From positions 95,581,506 to 95,645,505 of the forward strand of contig CM058235.1 in the NCBI GenBank assembly GCA_030180135.1: a stretch of DNA of 64,000 nt. Direction: 5' to 3'. Source of the DNA: Orychophragmus violaceus. Lineage: Eukaryota > Streptophyta > Magnoliopsida > Brassicales > Brassicaceae. Position 1 is the stretch's first letter, and every line of letters begins with the position of its first letter. The position numbers and the translations under genes are program-made. Below, piece after piece: positions 32,079 through 46,600 of the stretch. The notes beneath the pieces were generated by a model. The model saw only the letters and a program-made list of their open reading frames with translations. It ran no database searches and was not told the origin of the DNA.

Positions 32079-35000
32079 TCAGCCAAAATAAAAAAAGACT
32101 AGCATTATCGCGGACAGAATGACTGATGGGATGGAAACGAAATGACAGGAAGGACTATCTCGGCCATACTGACTGACGTGATGGATTATCCTGACCAGAT
32201 GCACCGCCGAGAAGGATTCTAAGGCCAAAAATGCAAGTTTCCATGACCCAGGAAGAATTGGATCGAGTTTTTTTGAAACTATCATGACCAAAACCCTTAA
32301 AATGGGATATAAAAGAGATCTGGTGAAGAAATTGGTGGAAAACAAATGACCCGAAAAACCCGTCTATACACCGTGGGAAGGTTATAGCCTACCGAGAACC
32401 AAGGTTCCATGACCCGAAAAAATTGACTCGAGTTTTTTTGAAACTATCAAGACCCAAACCTCTCAAATGGATAACAAAGAGGTCTGGTGAAGAAATTGGT
32501 GGAAAAAACAATGACGGGATAGGATAAACTGATTCTATCCACCGGGGGAAGGATCCTAAGGCCAAAACCTCCTAATGGACTGACGGGAAGGAATATCTCG
32601 GCCATACTGACTGACGGGCTGGATTATCACGACCGGATGAACCGCCGGGAAGGATCCTAAGGCCAAAACCACCCTAATGACGTAAGGTGTGGAATCCCTC
32701 GGCCAAAATAAAAAAAGACTAGCATTCTCGCGGATAGAATGACTGATGGGATGGAAACGAAATGACGGGAAGGACTATCTCGGCCATACTGACTGACGTG
32801 ATGGATTATCCTGACCAGATGCACCGCCGAGAAGGATTCTAAGGCCAAAATGCAAGTTTCCATGACCCAGGAAGAATTGGATCGAGTTTTTTTGAAACTA
32901 TCATGACCAAAACCCTTAAAATGGGATATAAAAGAGGTCTGGTGAAGAAATTGGTGGAAAACAAATGACCCGAAAAACCCGTATATGCACCGTGGGAAGG
33001 TTATAGCCTACCGAGAACCAAGGTTCCATGACCCGAAAAAAATTGACTCGAGTTTTTTTGAAACTATCAGACCCAAACCTATCAAATGGATAACAAAGAG
33101 GTCTGGTGCAGAAATTGGTGGAATAGCAATGACGGGATAGGATAAACTGATCCTATCCACCGGGGGAAGGATCCTAAGGCCAAACCCCCCCTAATGGACT
33201 GACAGGAAGGACTATCTCGGCCATACTGACTGACGGGATGGATTATCCTGACCGGATGCACCGACGGGAAGGATCCTAAGACCAAAAACCACCCAAATGG
33301 ACGTAAGGTGTGGAATCCCTGGGGCAAAACTACCAAGGACTAGCGTTCTCGAAGCCAGAACCACTGACTGGATGGAAACGAACTGACGGGAAAAGCTGTC
33401 TCGGCCATACTGACTGAGGGGATGGATTATCCTGACCGGATGCACTGACGGGAAGGATTCTAAGACCAAAAACCACCCTAATGACGTAAGGTGTGGAATC
33501 CCTCGGCCAAAATAAAAAAGACTAGCATTCTCGCGGACAGAATGACTGATGGGATGGAAACGAACTGACCTGAAGGACTATCTCGGCCATACTGACTAAC
33601 GGGATGGAAACGAACTGACGGGAAGGACTATCTCGGCCATACTGACTGACGGGATGGATTATCCTGACCGGATGAACCGACGGGAAGGATCCGAAGACCA
33701 AAACCACCCTAATGACGTAAGGTGTGGAATCCCTCAGCCAAAATAAAAAAAGACTAGCATTATCGCGGACAGAATGACTGATGGGATGGAAACGAAATGA
33801 CAGGAAGGACTATCTCGGCCATACTGACTGACGTGATGGATTATCCTGACCAGATGCACCGCCGAGAAGGATTCTAAGGCCAAAAATGCAAGTTTCCATG
33901 ACCCAGGAAGAATTGGATCGAGTTTTTTTGAAACTATCATGACCAAAACCCTTAAAATGGGATATAAAAGAGATCTGGTGAAGAAATTGGTGGAAAACAA
34001 ATGACCCGAAAAACCCGTCTATACACCGTGGGAAGGTTATAGCCTACCGAGAACCAAGGTTCCATGACCCGAAAAAATTGACTCGAGTTTTTTTGAAACT
34101 ATCAAGACCCAAACCTCTCAAATGGATAACAAAGAGGTCTGGTGAAGAAATTGGTGGAAAAAACAATGACGGGATAGGATAAACTGATTCTATCCACCGG
34201 GGGAAGGATCCTAAGGCCAAAACCTCCTAATGGACTGACGGGAAGGAATATCTCGGCCATACTGACTGACGGGCTGGATTATCACGACCGGATGAACCGC
34301 CGGGAAGGATCCTAAGGCCAAAACCACCCTAATGACGTAAGGTGTGGAATCCCTCGGCCAAAATAAAAAAAGACTAGCATTCTCGCGGATAGAATGACTG
34401 ATGGGATGGAAACGAAATGACGGGAAGGACTATCTCGGCCATACTGACTGACGTGATGGATTATCCTGACCAGATGCACCGCCGAGAAGGATTCTAAGGC
34501 CAAAATGCAAGTTTCCATGACCCAGGAAGAATTGGATCGAGTTTTTTTGAAACTATCATGACCAAAACCCTTAAAATGGGATATAAAAGAGGTCTGGTGA
34601 AGAAATTGGTGGAAAACAAATGACCCGAAAAACCCGTATATGCACCGTGGGAAGGTTATAGCCTACCGAGAACCAAGGTTCCATGACCCGAAAAAAATTG
34701 ACTCGAGTTTTTTTGAAACTATCAGACCCAAACCTATCAAATGGATAACAAAGAGGTCTGGTGCAGAAATTGGTGGAAAAGCAATGACGGGATAGGATAA
34801 ACTGATCCTATCCACCGGGGGAAGGATCCTAAGGCCAAACCCCCCCTAATGGACTGACAGGAAGGACTATCTCGGCCATACTGACTGACGGGATGGATTA
34901 TCCTGACCGGATGCACCGACGGGAAGGATCCTAAGACCAAAAACCACCCAAATGGACGTAAGGTGTGGAATCCCTGGGGCAAAACTACCAAGGACTAGCG

Positions 35001-35388
35001 TTCTCGAAGCCAGAACCACTGACTGGATGGAAACGAACTGACGGGAAAAGCTGTCTCGGCCATACTGACTGAGGGGATGGATTATCCTGACCGGATGCAC
35101 TGACGGGAAGGATTCTAAGACCAAAAACCACCCTAATGACGTAAGGTGTGGAATCCCTCGGCCAAAATAAAAAAGACTAGCATTCTCGCGGACAGAATGA
35201 CTGATGGGATGGAAACGAACTGACCTGAAGGACTATCTCGGCCATACTGACTAACGGGATGGAAACGAACTGACGGGAAGGACTATCTCGGCCATACTGA
35301 CTGACGGGATGGATTATCCTGACCGGATGAACCGACGGGAAGGATCCGAAGACCAAAACCACCCTAATGACGTAAGGTGTGGAATCCC
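32079..35388 (+). repeat. 1655-bp higher-order unit in tandem, two copies
   Basis: 32079-33733 and 33734-35388 correspond base for base apart from a few changes. The unit returns at 39271-40925 (offset 5537 from 33734). It consists of two B modules and several A modules. Confidence 0.85.
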
Positions 35389-38160
35389 TCGGCCAAAATA
35401 AAAAAAGACTAGCATTATCGCGGACAGAATGACTGATGGGATGGAAACGAAATGACGGGAAGGACTATCTCGGCCATACTGACTGACGTGATGGATTATC
35501 CTGACCAGATGCACCGCCGAGAAGGATTCTAAGGCCAAAAATGCAAGTTTCCATGACCCAGGAAGAATTGGATCGAGTTTTTTTGAAACTATCATGACCA
35601 AAACCCTTAAAATGGGATATAAAAGAGATCTGGTGAAGAAATTGGTGGAAAACAAATGACCCGAAAAACCCGTCTATACACCGTGGGAAGGTTATAGCCT
35701 ACCGAGAACCAAGGTTCCATGACCCGAAAAAATTGACTCAAGATTTTTTGAAACTATCAAGACCCAAACCTCTCAAATGGATAACAAAGAGGTCTGGTGA
35801 AGAAATTGGTGGAAAAAACAATGACGGGATAGGATAAACTGATTCTATCCACCGGGGGAAGGATCCTAAGGCCAAAACCTCCTAATTGACTGACGGGAAG
35901 GAATATCTCGGCCATACTGACTGACGGGCTGGATTATCATGACCGGATGAACCGTCGGGAAGGATCCTAAGGCCAAAACCACCCTAATGACGTAAGGTGT
36001 GGAATCCCTCAGCCAAAATAAAAAAAGACTAGCATTCTCGCGGACAGAATGATTGATGGGATGGAAACGAAATGATGGGAAGGACTTACTTGGCCATACT
36101 GACTGACGTGATGGATTATCCTGACCAGATGCACCGTCGAGAAGGATTCTAAGGCCAAAATGCAAGTTTCCATGACCCAGGAAGAATTGGATCGAGTTTT
36201 TTTGAAACTATCATGACCAAAACCCTTAAAATGGGATATAAAAGAGGTCTGGTGAAGAAATTGGTGGAAAACAAATGACCCGAAAAACCCGTCTATGCAC
36301 CGTGGGAAGGTTATAGCCTACCGAGAACCAAGGTTCCATGACCCGAAAAAAATTGACTCGAGTTTTTTTGAAACTATCAGACCCAAATGGATAACAAAGA
36401 GGTCTGGTGCAGAAATTGGTGGAAAAGCAATGACGGGATAGGATAAACTGATCCTATCCACCGGGGGAAGGATCCTAAGGCCAAAACCCCCCTAATGGAA
36501 TGACAAGAAGGACTATCTCGGCCATACTGACTGACGGGATGGATTATCCTGACCGGATGCACCGACGGGAAGGATCCTAAGACCAAAAACCACCCAAATG
36601 GACGTAAGGTGTGGAATCCCTGGGGCAAAACTACCAAGGACTAGCGTTCTCGCAGCCAGAACCACTGACTGGATGGAAACGAACTGACGGGAAAAACTGT
36701 CTCGGCCATACTGACTGAGGGGATGGATTATCCTGACCGGATGCACCGACGGGAAGGATTCTAAGACCAAAAACCACCCTAATGACGTAAGGTGTGGAAT
36801 CCCTCGGCCAAAATAAAAAAAAAGACTAGCATTCTCGCGGACAGAATGACTAATGGGATGGAAACAAAATGACGGGAAGGACTATCTCGGCCATACTGAC
36901 TGACGGGATGGATTATCCTAACCGGATGCACCGACGGGAAGGATCCTAAGACCAAAAACCACCCAAATGGACGTAAGGTGTGGAATCCCTGGGGCAAAAC
37001 TACCAAGGACTAGCGTTCTCGCAGCCAGAACCACTGACTGGATGGAAACGAACTTACGGGAAAAACTGTCTCTGCCATAATGACTGACGGGATGGATTAT
37101 CCTGACCGGATGCACCGCCGGGAAGGATCCTAAGTCTAAAAACCACCCAAAATGACGTAAGGTGTGGAATCCCTCGGGCAAAACAAAAAAGACTAGCATT
37201 CTCGCGGACAGAATGACTGATGGGATGGAAACGAAATGATGGGAAGGACTATCTCGGCCATACTGACTGACGTGATGGATTATCCTGACCAGATGCACCG
37301 CCGAGAAGGATTCTAAGGCCAAAATGCAAGTTTCCATGACCCAGGAAGAATTGGATCGAGTTTTTTTGAAACTATCATGACCAAAACCCTTAAAATGGGA
37401 TATAAAAGAGGTCTGGTGAAGAAATTGGTGGAAAACAAATGACCCGAAAAACCCGTCTATGCACCGTGGGAAGGTTATAGCCTACCGAGAACCAAGGTTC
37501 CATGACCCGAAAAAAATTGACTCGAGTTTTTTTTGAAACTATCAGACCCAAATGGATAACAAAGAGGTCTGGTGCAGAAATTGGTGGAAAAGCAATGACG
37601 GGATAGGATAAACTGATCCTATCCACCGGGGGAAGGATCCTAAGGCCAAAACCCCCCTAATGGACTGACAAGAAGGACTATCTCGGCCATACTGACTGAC
37701 GGGATGGATTATCCTGACCGGATGCACCGACGGGAAGGATCCTAAGACCAAAAACCACCCAAATGGACGTAAGGTGTGGAATCCCTGGGGCAAAACTACC
37801 AAGGACTAGCGTTCTCGCAGCCAGAACCACTGACTGGATGGAAACGAACTGACGGGAAAAACTGTCTCAGCCATACTGACTAAGGGGATGGATTATCCTG
37901 ACCGGATGCACCGACGGGAAGGATTCTAAGACCAAAAACCACCCTAATGACGTAAGGTGTGGAATCCCTCGGCCAAAATAAAAAAAGACTAGCATTCTCG
38001 CGGACAGAATGACTAATGGGATGGAAACAAAATGACGGGAAGGACTATCTCGGCCATACTGACTGACGGGATGGATTATCCTAACCGGATGCACCGACGG
38101 GAAGGATCCTAAGACCAAAAACCACCCAAATGGACGTAAGGTGTGGAATCCCTGGGGCAA
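34200..38160 (+). repeat. Higher-order block X, first copy
   Basis: Matches 39737-43697 at offsets of 5535-5537 bp over about 4 kb. The shared private variant gactcaagatttttt (normally gactcgagttttttt) is at 35735 and 41272. Confidence 0.85.
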
Positions 38161-39736
38161 AACTACCAAGGACTAGTGTTCTCGCAGCCAGAACCTCTGA
38201 CTGGATGGAAACGAACTAACGGGAAAAACTGTCTCGGCCATAATGACTGACGGGATGGATTATCCTGACCGGATGCACCGACGGGAAGGATCCTAAGACC
38301 AAAAACCACCCTAATGACGTAAGGTGTGGAATCCCTCGGCCAAAATAAAAAAAGACTAGCATTCTCGCGGACAGAATGACTGATGGGATGGAAACGAACT
38401 GACGTGAAGGACTATCTCGGCCATACTGACTAACGGGATGGAAACGAACTGACGGGAAGGACTATCTCGGCCATACTGACTGACGGGATGGATTATCCTG
38501 ACCGGATGAACCGACGGGAAGGATCCGAAGACCAAAAACCACCCTAATGACGTAAGGTGTGGCATCCCTCGGCCAAAACAACAAAGGACTAGCATTCTCG
38601 CGGCCAGAATGACAATGACGAGATAGGATAAACTGATCCTATCCACCGGGGGAAGGATCCTAAGGCCAAAACCCCCTAATGGACTGACGGGAACGAAATA
38701 TCTCGGCCATACTGACTGATGGGATGGATTATCATGACCGGATGAACCACCGGGAAGGATCCCAAGGCCAAAAACCACCCTAAATGACGTAAGGTGTGGA
38801 ATCCCTCAGCCAAAACAACAAAGGACTAGCATGCTCGCGGCCAGAATGACTGACGGGATGGAAACGAACTGACGGGAAGGACTATCTCGGCCATACTGAC
38901 TGACGGGATGGAAATAAAATGACGAGAAGGACTATCTCGGCCATATTGACTGACGGGATGGATTATCATGACCGGATGCACCGACGGGAAGGATCCTAAG
39001 ACCAAAAACCACCCTAATGACGTAAGGTGTGGAATCCCTCGGCCAAAATAAAAAAAGACTAGCATTCTCGCGGACAAAATGACTGATGGGATGGAAACGA
39101 ACTGACGTGAAGGACTATCTCGGCCATACTGACTAACGGGATGGAAACGAACTGACGGGAAGGACTATCTCGGCCATACTGACTGACGGGATGGATTATC
39201 CTAACCGGATGAACCGACGGGAAGGATCCGAAGACCAAAACCACCCTAATGACGTAAGGTGTGGAATCCCTCAGCCAAAATAAAAAAAGACTAGCATTAT
39301 CGCGGACAGAATGACTGATGGGATGGAAACGAAATGACGGGAAGGACTATCTCGGCCATACTGACTGACGTGATGGATTATCCTGACCAGATGCACCGCC
39401 GAGAAGGATTCTAAGGCCAAAAATGCAAGTTTCCATGACCCAGGAAGAATTGGATCGAGTTTTTTTGAAACTATCATGACCAAAACCCTTAAAATGGGAT
39501 ATAAAAGAGATCTGGTGAAGAAATTGGTGGAAAACAAATGACCCGAAAAACCCGTCTATACACCGTGGGAAGGTTATAGCCTACCGAGAACCAAGGTTCC
39601 ATGACCCAAAAAAATTGACTCGAGTTTTTTTGAAACTATCAAGACCCAAACCTCTCAAATGGATAACAAAGAGGTCTGGTGAAGAAATTGGTGGAAAAAA
39701 CAATGACGGGATAGGATAAACTGATTCTATCCACCG

Positions 39737-42700
39737 GGGGAAGGATCCTAAGGCCAAAACCTCCTAATGGACTGACGGGAAGGAATATCTCGGCCATACT
39801 GACTGACGGGCTGGATTATCACGACCGGATGAACCGCCGGGAAGGATCCTAAGGCCAAAACCACCCTAATGACGTAAGGTGTGGAATCCCTCGGCCAAAA
39901 TAAAAAAAGACTAGCATTCTCGCGGATAGAATGACTGATGGGATGGAAACGAAATGACGGGAAGGACTATCTCGGCCATACTGACTGACGTGATGGATTA
40001 TCCTGACCAGATGCACCGCCGAGAAGGATTCTAAGGCCAAAATGCAAGTTTCCATGACCCAGGAAGAATTGGATCGAGTTTTTTTGAAACTATCATGACC
40101 AAAACCCTTAAAATGGGATATAAAAGAGGTCTGGTGAAGAAATTGGTGGAAAACAAATGACCCGAAAAACCCGTATATGCACCGTGGGAAGGTTATAGCC
40201 TACCGAGAACCAAGGTTCCATGACCCGAAAAAAATTGACTCGAGTTTTTTTGAAACTATCAGACCCAAACCTATCAAATGGATAACAAAGAGGTCTGGTG
40301 CAGAAATTGGTGGAAAAGCAATGACGGGATAGGATAAACTGATCCTATCCACCGGGGGAAGGATCCTAAGGCCAAACCCCCCCTAATGGACTGACAGGAA
40401 GGACTATCTCGGCCATACTGACTGACGGGATGGATTATCCTGACCGGATGCACCGACGGGAAGGATCCTAAGACCAAAAACCACCCAAATGGACGTAAGG
40501 TGTGGAATCCCTGGGGCAAAACTACCAAGGACTAGCGTTCTCGAAGCCAGAACCACTGACTGGATGGAAACGAACTGACGGGAAAAGCTGTCTCGGCCAT
40601 ACTGACTGAGGGGATGGATTATCCTGACCGGATGCACTGACGGGAAGGATTCTAAGACCAAAAACCACCCTAATGACGTAAGGTGTGGAATCCCTCGGCC
40701 AAAATAAAAAAGACTAGCATTCTCGCGGACAGAATGACTGATGGGATGGAAACGAACTGACCTGAAGGACTATCTCGGCCATACTGACTAACGGGATGGA
40801 AACGAACTGACGGGAAGGACTATCTCGGCCATACTGACTGACGGGATGGATTATCCTGACCGGATGAACCGACGGGAAGGATCCGAAGACCAAAACCACC
40901 CTAATGACGTAAGGTGTGGAATCCCTCGGCCAAAATAAAAAAAGACTAGCATTATCGCGGACAGAATGACTGATGGGATGGAAACGAAATGACGGGAAGG
41001 ACTATCTCGGCCATACTGACTGACGTGATGGATTATCCTGACCAGATGCACCGCCGAGAAGGATTCTAAGGCCAAAAATGCAAGTTTCCATGACCCAGGA
41101 AGAATTGGATCGAGTTTTTTTGAAACTATCATGACCAAAACCCTTAAAATGGGATATAAAAGAGATCTGGTGAAGAAATTGGTGGAAAACAAATGACCCG
41201 AAAAACCCGTCTATACACCGTGGGAAGGTTATAGCCTACCGAGAACCAAGGTTCCATGACCCGAAAAAATTGACTCAAGATTTTTTGAAACTATCAAGAC
41301 CCAAACCTCTCAAATGGATAACAAAGAGGTCTGGTGAAGAAATTGGTGGAAAAAACAATGACGGGATAGGATAAACTGATTCTATCCACCGGGGGAAGGA
41401 TCCTAAGGCCAAAACCTCCTAATTGACTGACGGGAAGGAATATCTCGGCCATACTGACTGACGGGCTGGATTATCATGACCGGATGAACCGTCGGGAAGG
41501 ATCCTAAGGCCAAAACCACCCTAATGACGTAAGGTGTGGAATCCCTCAGCCAAAATAAAAAAAGACTAGCATTCTCGCGGACAGAATGATTGATGGGATG
41601 GAAACGAAATGATGGGAAGGACTATCTTGGCCATACTGACTGACGTGATGGATTATCCTGACCAGATGCACCGTCGAGAAGGATTCTAAGGCCAAAATGC
41701 AAGTTTCCATGACCCAGGAAGAATTGGATCGAGTTTTTTTGAAACTATCATGACCAAAACCCTTAAAATGGGATATAAAAGAGGTCTGGTGAAGAAATTG
41801 GTGGAAAACAAATGACCCGAAAAACCCGTCTATGCACCGTGGGAAGGTTATAGCCTACCGAGAACCAAGGTTCCATGACCCGAAAAAAATTGACTCGAGT
41901 TTTTTTGAAACTATCAGACCCAAATGGATAACAAAGAGGTCTGGTGCAGAAATTGGTGGAAAAGCAATGACGGGATAGGATAAACTGATCCTATCCACCG
42001 GGGGAAGGATCCTAAGGCCAAAACCCCCCTAATGGACTGACAAGAAGGACTATCTCGGCCATACTGACTGACGGGATGGATTATCCTGACCGGATGCACC
42101 GACGGGAAGGATCCTAAGACCAAAAACCACCCAAATGGACGTAAGGTGTGGAATCCCTGGGGCAAAACTACCAAGGACTAGCGTTCTCGCAGCCAGAACC
42201 ACTGACTGGATGGAAACGAACTGACGGGAAAAACTGTCTCGGCCATACTGACTGAGGGGATGGATTATCCTGACCGGATGCACCGACGGGAAGGATTCTA
42301 AGACCAAAAACCACCCTAATGACGTAAGGTGTGGAATCCCTCGGCCAAAATAAAAAAAAGACTAGCATTCTCGCGGACAGAATGACTAATGGGATGGAAA
42401 CAAAATGACGGGAAGGACTATCTCGGCCATACTGACTGACGGGATGGATTATCCTAACCGGATGCACCGACGGGAAGGATCCTAAGACCAAAAACCACCC
42501 AAATGGACGTAAGGTGTGGAATCCCTGGGGCAAAACTACCAAGGACTAGCGTTCTCGCAGCCAGAACCACTGACTGGATGGAAACGAACTTACGGGAAAA
42601 ACTGTCTCTGCCATAATGACTGACGGGATGGATTATCCTGACCGGATGCACCGCCGGGAAGGATCCTAAGTCTAAAAACCACCCAAAATGACGTAAGGTG

Positions 42701-43697
42701 TGGAATCCCTCGGGCAAAACAAAAAAGACTAGCATTCTCGCGGACAGAATGACTGATGGGATGGAAACGAAATGATGGGAAGGACTATCTCGGCCATACT
42801 GACTGACGTGATGGATTATCCTGACCAGATGCACCGCCGAGAAGGATTCTAAGGCCAAAATGCAAGTTTCCATGACCCAGGAAGAATTGGATCGAGTTTT
42901 TTTGAAACTATCATGACCAAAACCCTTAAAATGGGATATAAAAGAGGTCTGGTGAAGAAATTGGTGGAAAACAAATGACCCGAAAAACCCGTCTATGCAC
43001 CGTGGGAAGGTTATAGCCTACCGAGAACCAAGGTTCCATGACCCGAAAAAAATTGACTCGAGTTTTTTTGAAACTATCAGACCCAAATGGATAACAAAGA
43101 GGTCTGGTGCAGAAATTGGTGGAAAAGCAATGACGGGATAGGATAAACTGATCCTATCCACCGGGGGAAGGATCCTAAGGCCAAAACCCCCCTAATGGAC
43201 TGACAAGAAGGACTATCTCGGCCATACTGACTGACGGGATGGATTATCCTGACCGGATGCACCGACGGGAAGGATCCTAAGACCAAAAACCACCCAAATG
43301 GACGTAAGGTGTGGAATCCCTGGGGCAAAACTACCAAGGACTAGCGTTCTCGCAGCCAGAACCACTGACTGGATGGAAACGAACTGACGGGAAAAACTGT
43401 CTCAGCCATACTGACTAAGGGGATGGATTATCCTGACCGGATGCACCGACGGGAAGGATTCTAAGACCAAAAACCACCCTAATGACGTAAGGTGTGGAAT
43501 CCCTCGGCCAAAATAAAAAAAGACTAGCATTCTCGCGGACAGAATGACTAATGGGATGGAAACAAAATGACGGGAAGGACTATCTCGGCCATACTGACTG
43601 ACGGGATGGATTATCCTAACCGGATGCACCGACGGGAAGGATCCTAAGACCAAAAACCACCCAAATGGACGTAAGGTGTGGAATCCCTGGGGCAAAA
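39737..43697 (+). repeat. Higher-order block X, second copy
   Basis: Second copy of 34200-38160. Part of it recurs again 3200-3201 bp further on (41914 to 45115; 42050 to 45251; the gactcaagatttttt variant at 44473). Confidence 0.85.
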
Positions 43698-46600
43698 CTA
43701 CCAAGGACTAGCGTTCTCGCAGCCAGAACCACTGACTGGATGGAAACGAACTTACGGGAAAAACTGTCTCTGCCATAATGACTGACGGGATGGATTATCC
43801 TGACCGGATGCACCGCCGGGAAGGATCCTAAGCCTAAAAACCACCCAAAATGACGTAAGGTGTGGAATCCCTCGGCCAAAATAAAAAAAGACTAGCATTA
43901 TCGCGGACAGAATGACTGATGGGATGGAAACGAAATGACGGGAAGGACTATCTCGGCCATACTGACTGACGTGATGGATTATCCTGACCGGATGAACCGA
44001 CGGGAAGGATCCGAAGACCAAAAACTACCCTAATGACGTAAGGTGTGGAATCCCTCGGCCAAAATAAAAAAAGACTAGCATTCTCGCGGACAGAATGACT
44101 GATGGGATGGAAACGAAATGACGGGAAGGACTATCTCGGCCATACTGACTGACGTGATGGATTATCCTGACCAGATGCACCGCCGGGAAGGATTCTAAGG
44201 CCAAAAACCACCCTAAATGACTTAAGGTGTGGAATCCCTCGGCCAAAACAAAAAAAAACTAGCATTCTAAGGCCAAAAATGCAAGTTTCCATGACCCAGG
44301 AAGAATTGGATCGAGTTTTTTTGAAACTATCATGACCAAAACCCTTAAAATGGGATATAAAAGAGATCTGGTGAAGAAATTGGTGGAAAACAAATGACCC
44401 GAAAAACCCGTCTATACACCGTGGGAAGGTTATAGCCTACCGAGAACCAAGGTTCCATGACCCGAAAAAATTGACTCAAGATTTTTTGAAACTATCAAGA
44501 CCCAAACCTCTCAAATGGATAACAAAGAGGTCTGGTGAAGAAATTGGTGGAAAAAACAATGACGGGATAGGATAAACTGATTCTATCCACCGGGGGAAGG
44601 ATCCTAAGGCCAAAACCTCCTAATTGACTGACGGGAAGGAATATCTCGGCCATACTGACTGACGGGCTGGATTATCATGACCGGATGAACCGTCGGGAAG
44701 GATCCTAAGGCCAAAACCACCCTAATGACGTAAGGTGTGGAATCCCTCAGCCAAAATAAAAAAAGACTAGCATTCTCGCGGACAGAATGACTGATGGGAT
44801 GGAAACGAAATGACGGGAAGGACTATCTTGGCCATACTGACTGACGTGATGGATTATCCTGACCAGATGCACCGTCGAGAAGGATTCTAAGGCCAAAATG
44901 CAAGTTTCCATGACCCAGGAAGAATTGGATCGAGTTTTTTTGAAACTATCATGACCAAAACCCTTAAAATGGGATATAAAAGAGGTCTGGTAAAGAAATT
45001 GGTGGAAAACAAATGACCCGAAAAACCCGTCTATGCACCGTGGGAAGGTTATAGCCTACCGAGAACCAAGGTTCCATGACCCGAAAAAAATTGACTCGAG
45101 TTTTTTTGAAACTATCAGACCCAAATGGATAACAAAGAGGTCTGGTGCAGAAATTGGTGGAAAAGCAATGACGGGATAGGATAAACTGATCCTATCCACC
45201 GGGGGAAGGATCCTAATGCCAAAACCCCCCTAATGGACTGACAAGAAGGACTATCTCGGCCATACTGACTGACGGGATGGATTATCCTGACCGGATGCAC
45301 CGACGGGAAGGATCCTAAGACCAAAAACCACCCAAATGGACGTAAGGTGTGGAATCCCTGGGGCAAAACTACCAAGGACTAGCGTTCTCGCAGCCAGAAC
45401 CACTGACTGGATGGAAACGAACTGACGGGAAAAACTGTCTCGGCCATACTGACTGAGGGGATGGATTATCCTGACCGGATGCACCGACGGGAAGGATTCT
45501 AAGACCAAAAACTACCCTAATGACGTAAGGTGTGGAATCCCTCGGCCAAAATAAAAAAAGACTAGCATTCTCGCGGACAGAATGACTAATGGGATGGAAA
45601 CAAAATGACGGGAAGGACTATCTCGGCCATACTGACTGACGGGATGGATTATCCTAACCGGATGCACCGACGGGAAGGATCCTAAGACCAAAAACCACCC
45701 AAATGGACGTAAGGTGTGGAATCCCTGGGGCAAAACTACCAAGGACTAGCGTTCTCGCAGCCAGAACCACTGACTGGATGGAAACGAACTTACGGGAAAA
45801 ACTGTCTCTGCCATAATGACTGACGGGATGGATTATCCTGACCGGATGCACCGCCGGGAAGGATCCTAAGTCTAAAAACCACCCAAAATGACGTAAGGTG
45901 TGGAATCCCTCGGGCAAAACAAAAAAGACTAGCATTCTCGCGGACAGAATAACTGATGGGATGGAAATGAAATGATGGGAAGGACTATCTCGGCCATACT
46001 GACTAACGTGATGGATTATCCTGACCAGATGCACCGCCGAGAAGGATTCTAAGGCCAAAATGCAAGTTTCCATGACCCAGGAAGAATTGGATCGAGTTTT
46101 TTTGAAACTATCATGACCAAAACCCTTAAAATGGGATATAAAAGAGGTCTGGTGAAGAAATTGGTGGAAAACAAATGACCCGAAAAACCCGTCTATGCAC
46201 CGTGGGAAGGTTATAGCCTCCTGAGAACTAAGGTTCCATGACCCGAAAAAATTTACTCGAGTTTTTTTGAAACTATCAAGACCCAAACCTCTCAAATGGA
46301 TAACAAAGAAGTCTAGTGAAGAAATTGGTGGAAAAAACAATGACGGGATAGGATAAACTGATTCTATCCACCGGGGGAAGGAACCTAAGGCCAAAACCTC
46401 CTAATGGACTGACGGGAAGGAATATCTCGGCCATGCTGATTGACGGGATGGATTATCATGACCGGATGAACCGCCAGGAAGGATCCTAAGGCCAAAAAAC
46501 CACCCTAAATGACGTAAGGTGTGGAATCCCTCGACCAAAAAATCAAAGGACTAGCATACTCGCGGACAGAATGACTGACGGGATGGAAACGCAATGACGG

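Noticed and set aside
45654..46394. 246-codon minus-strand ORF and dozens of 60-159 codon ORFs in the satellite
   Set aside because: All are made of the same satellite peptides in shifting frames, appear in every copy and orientation, lack domain features and stop at module joins. They are repeat artefacts.
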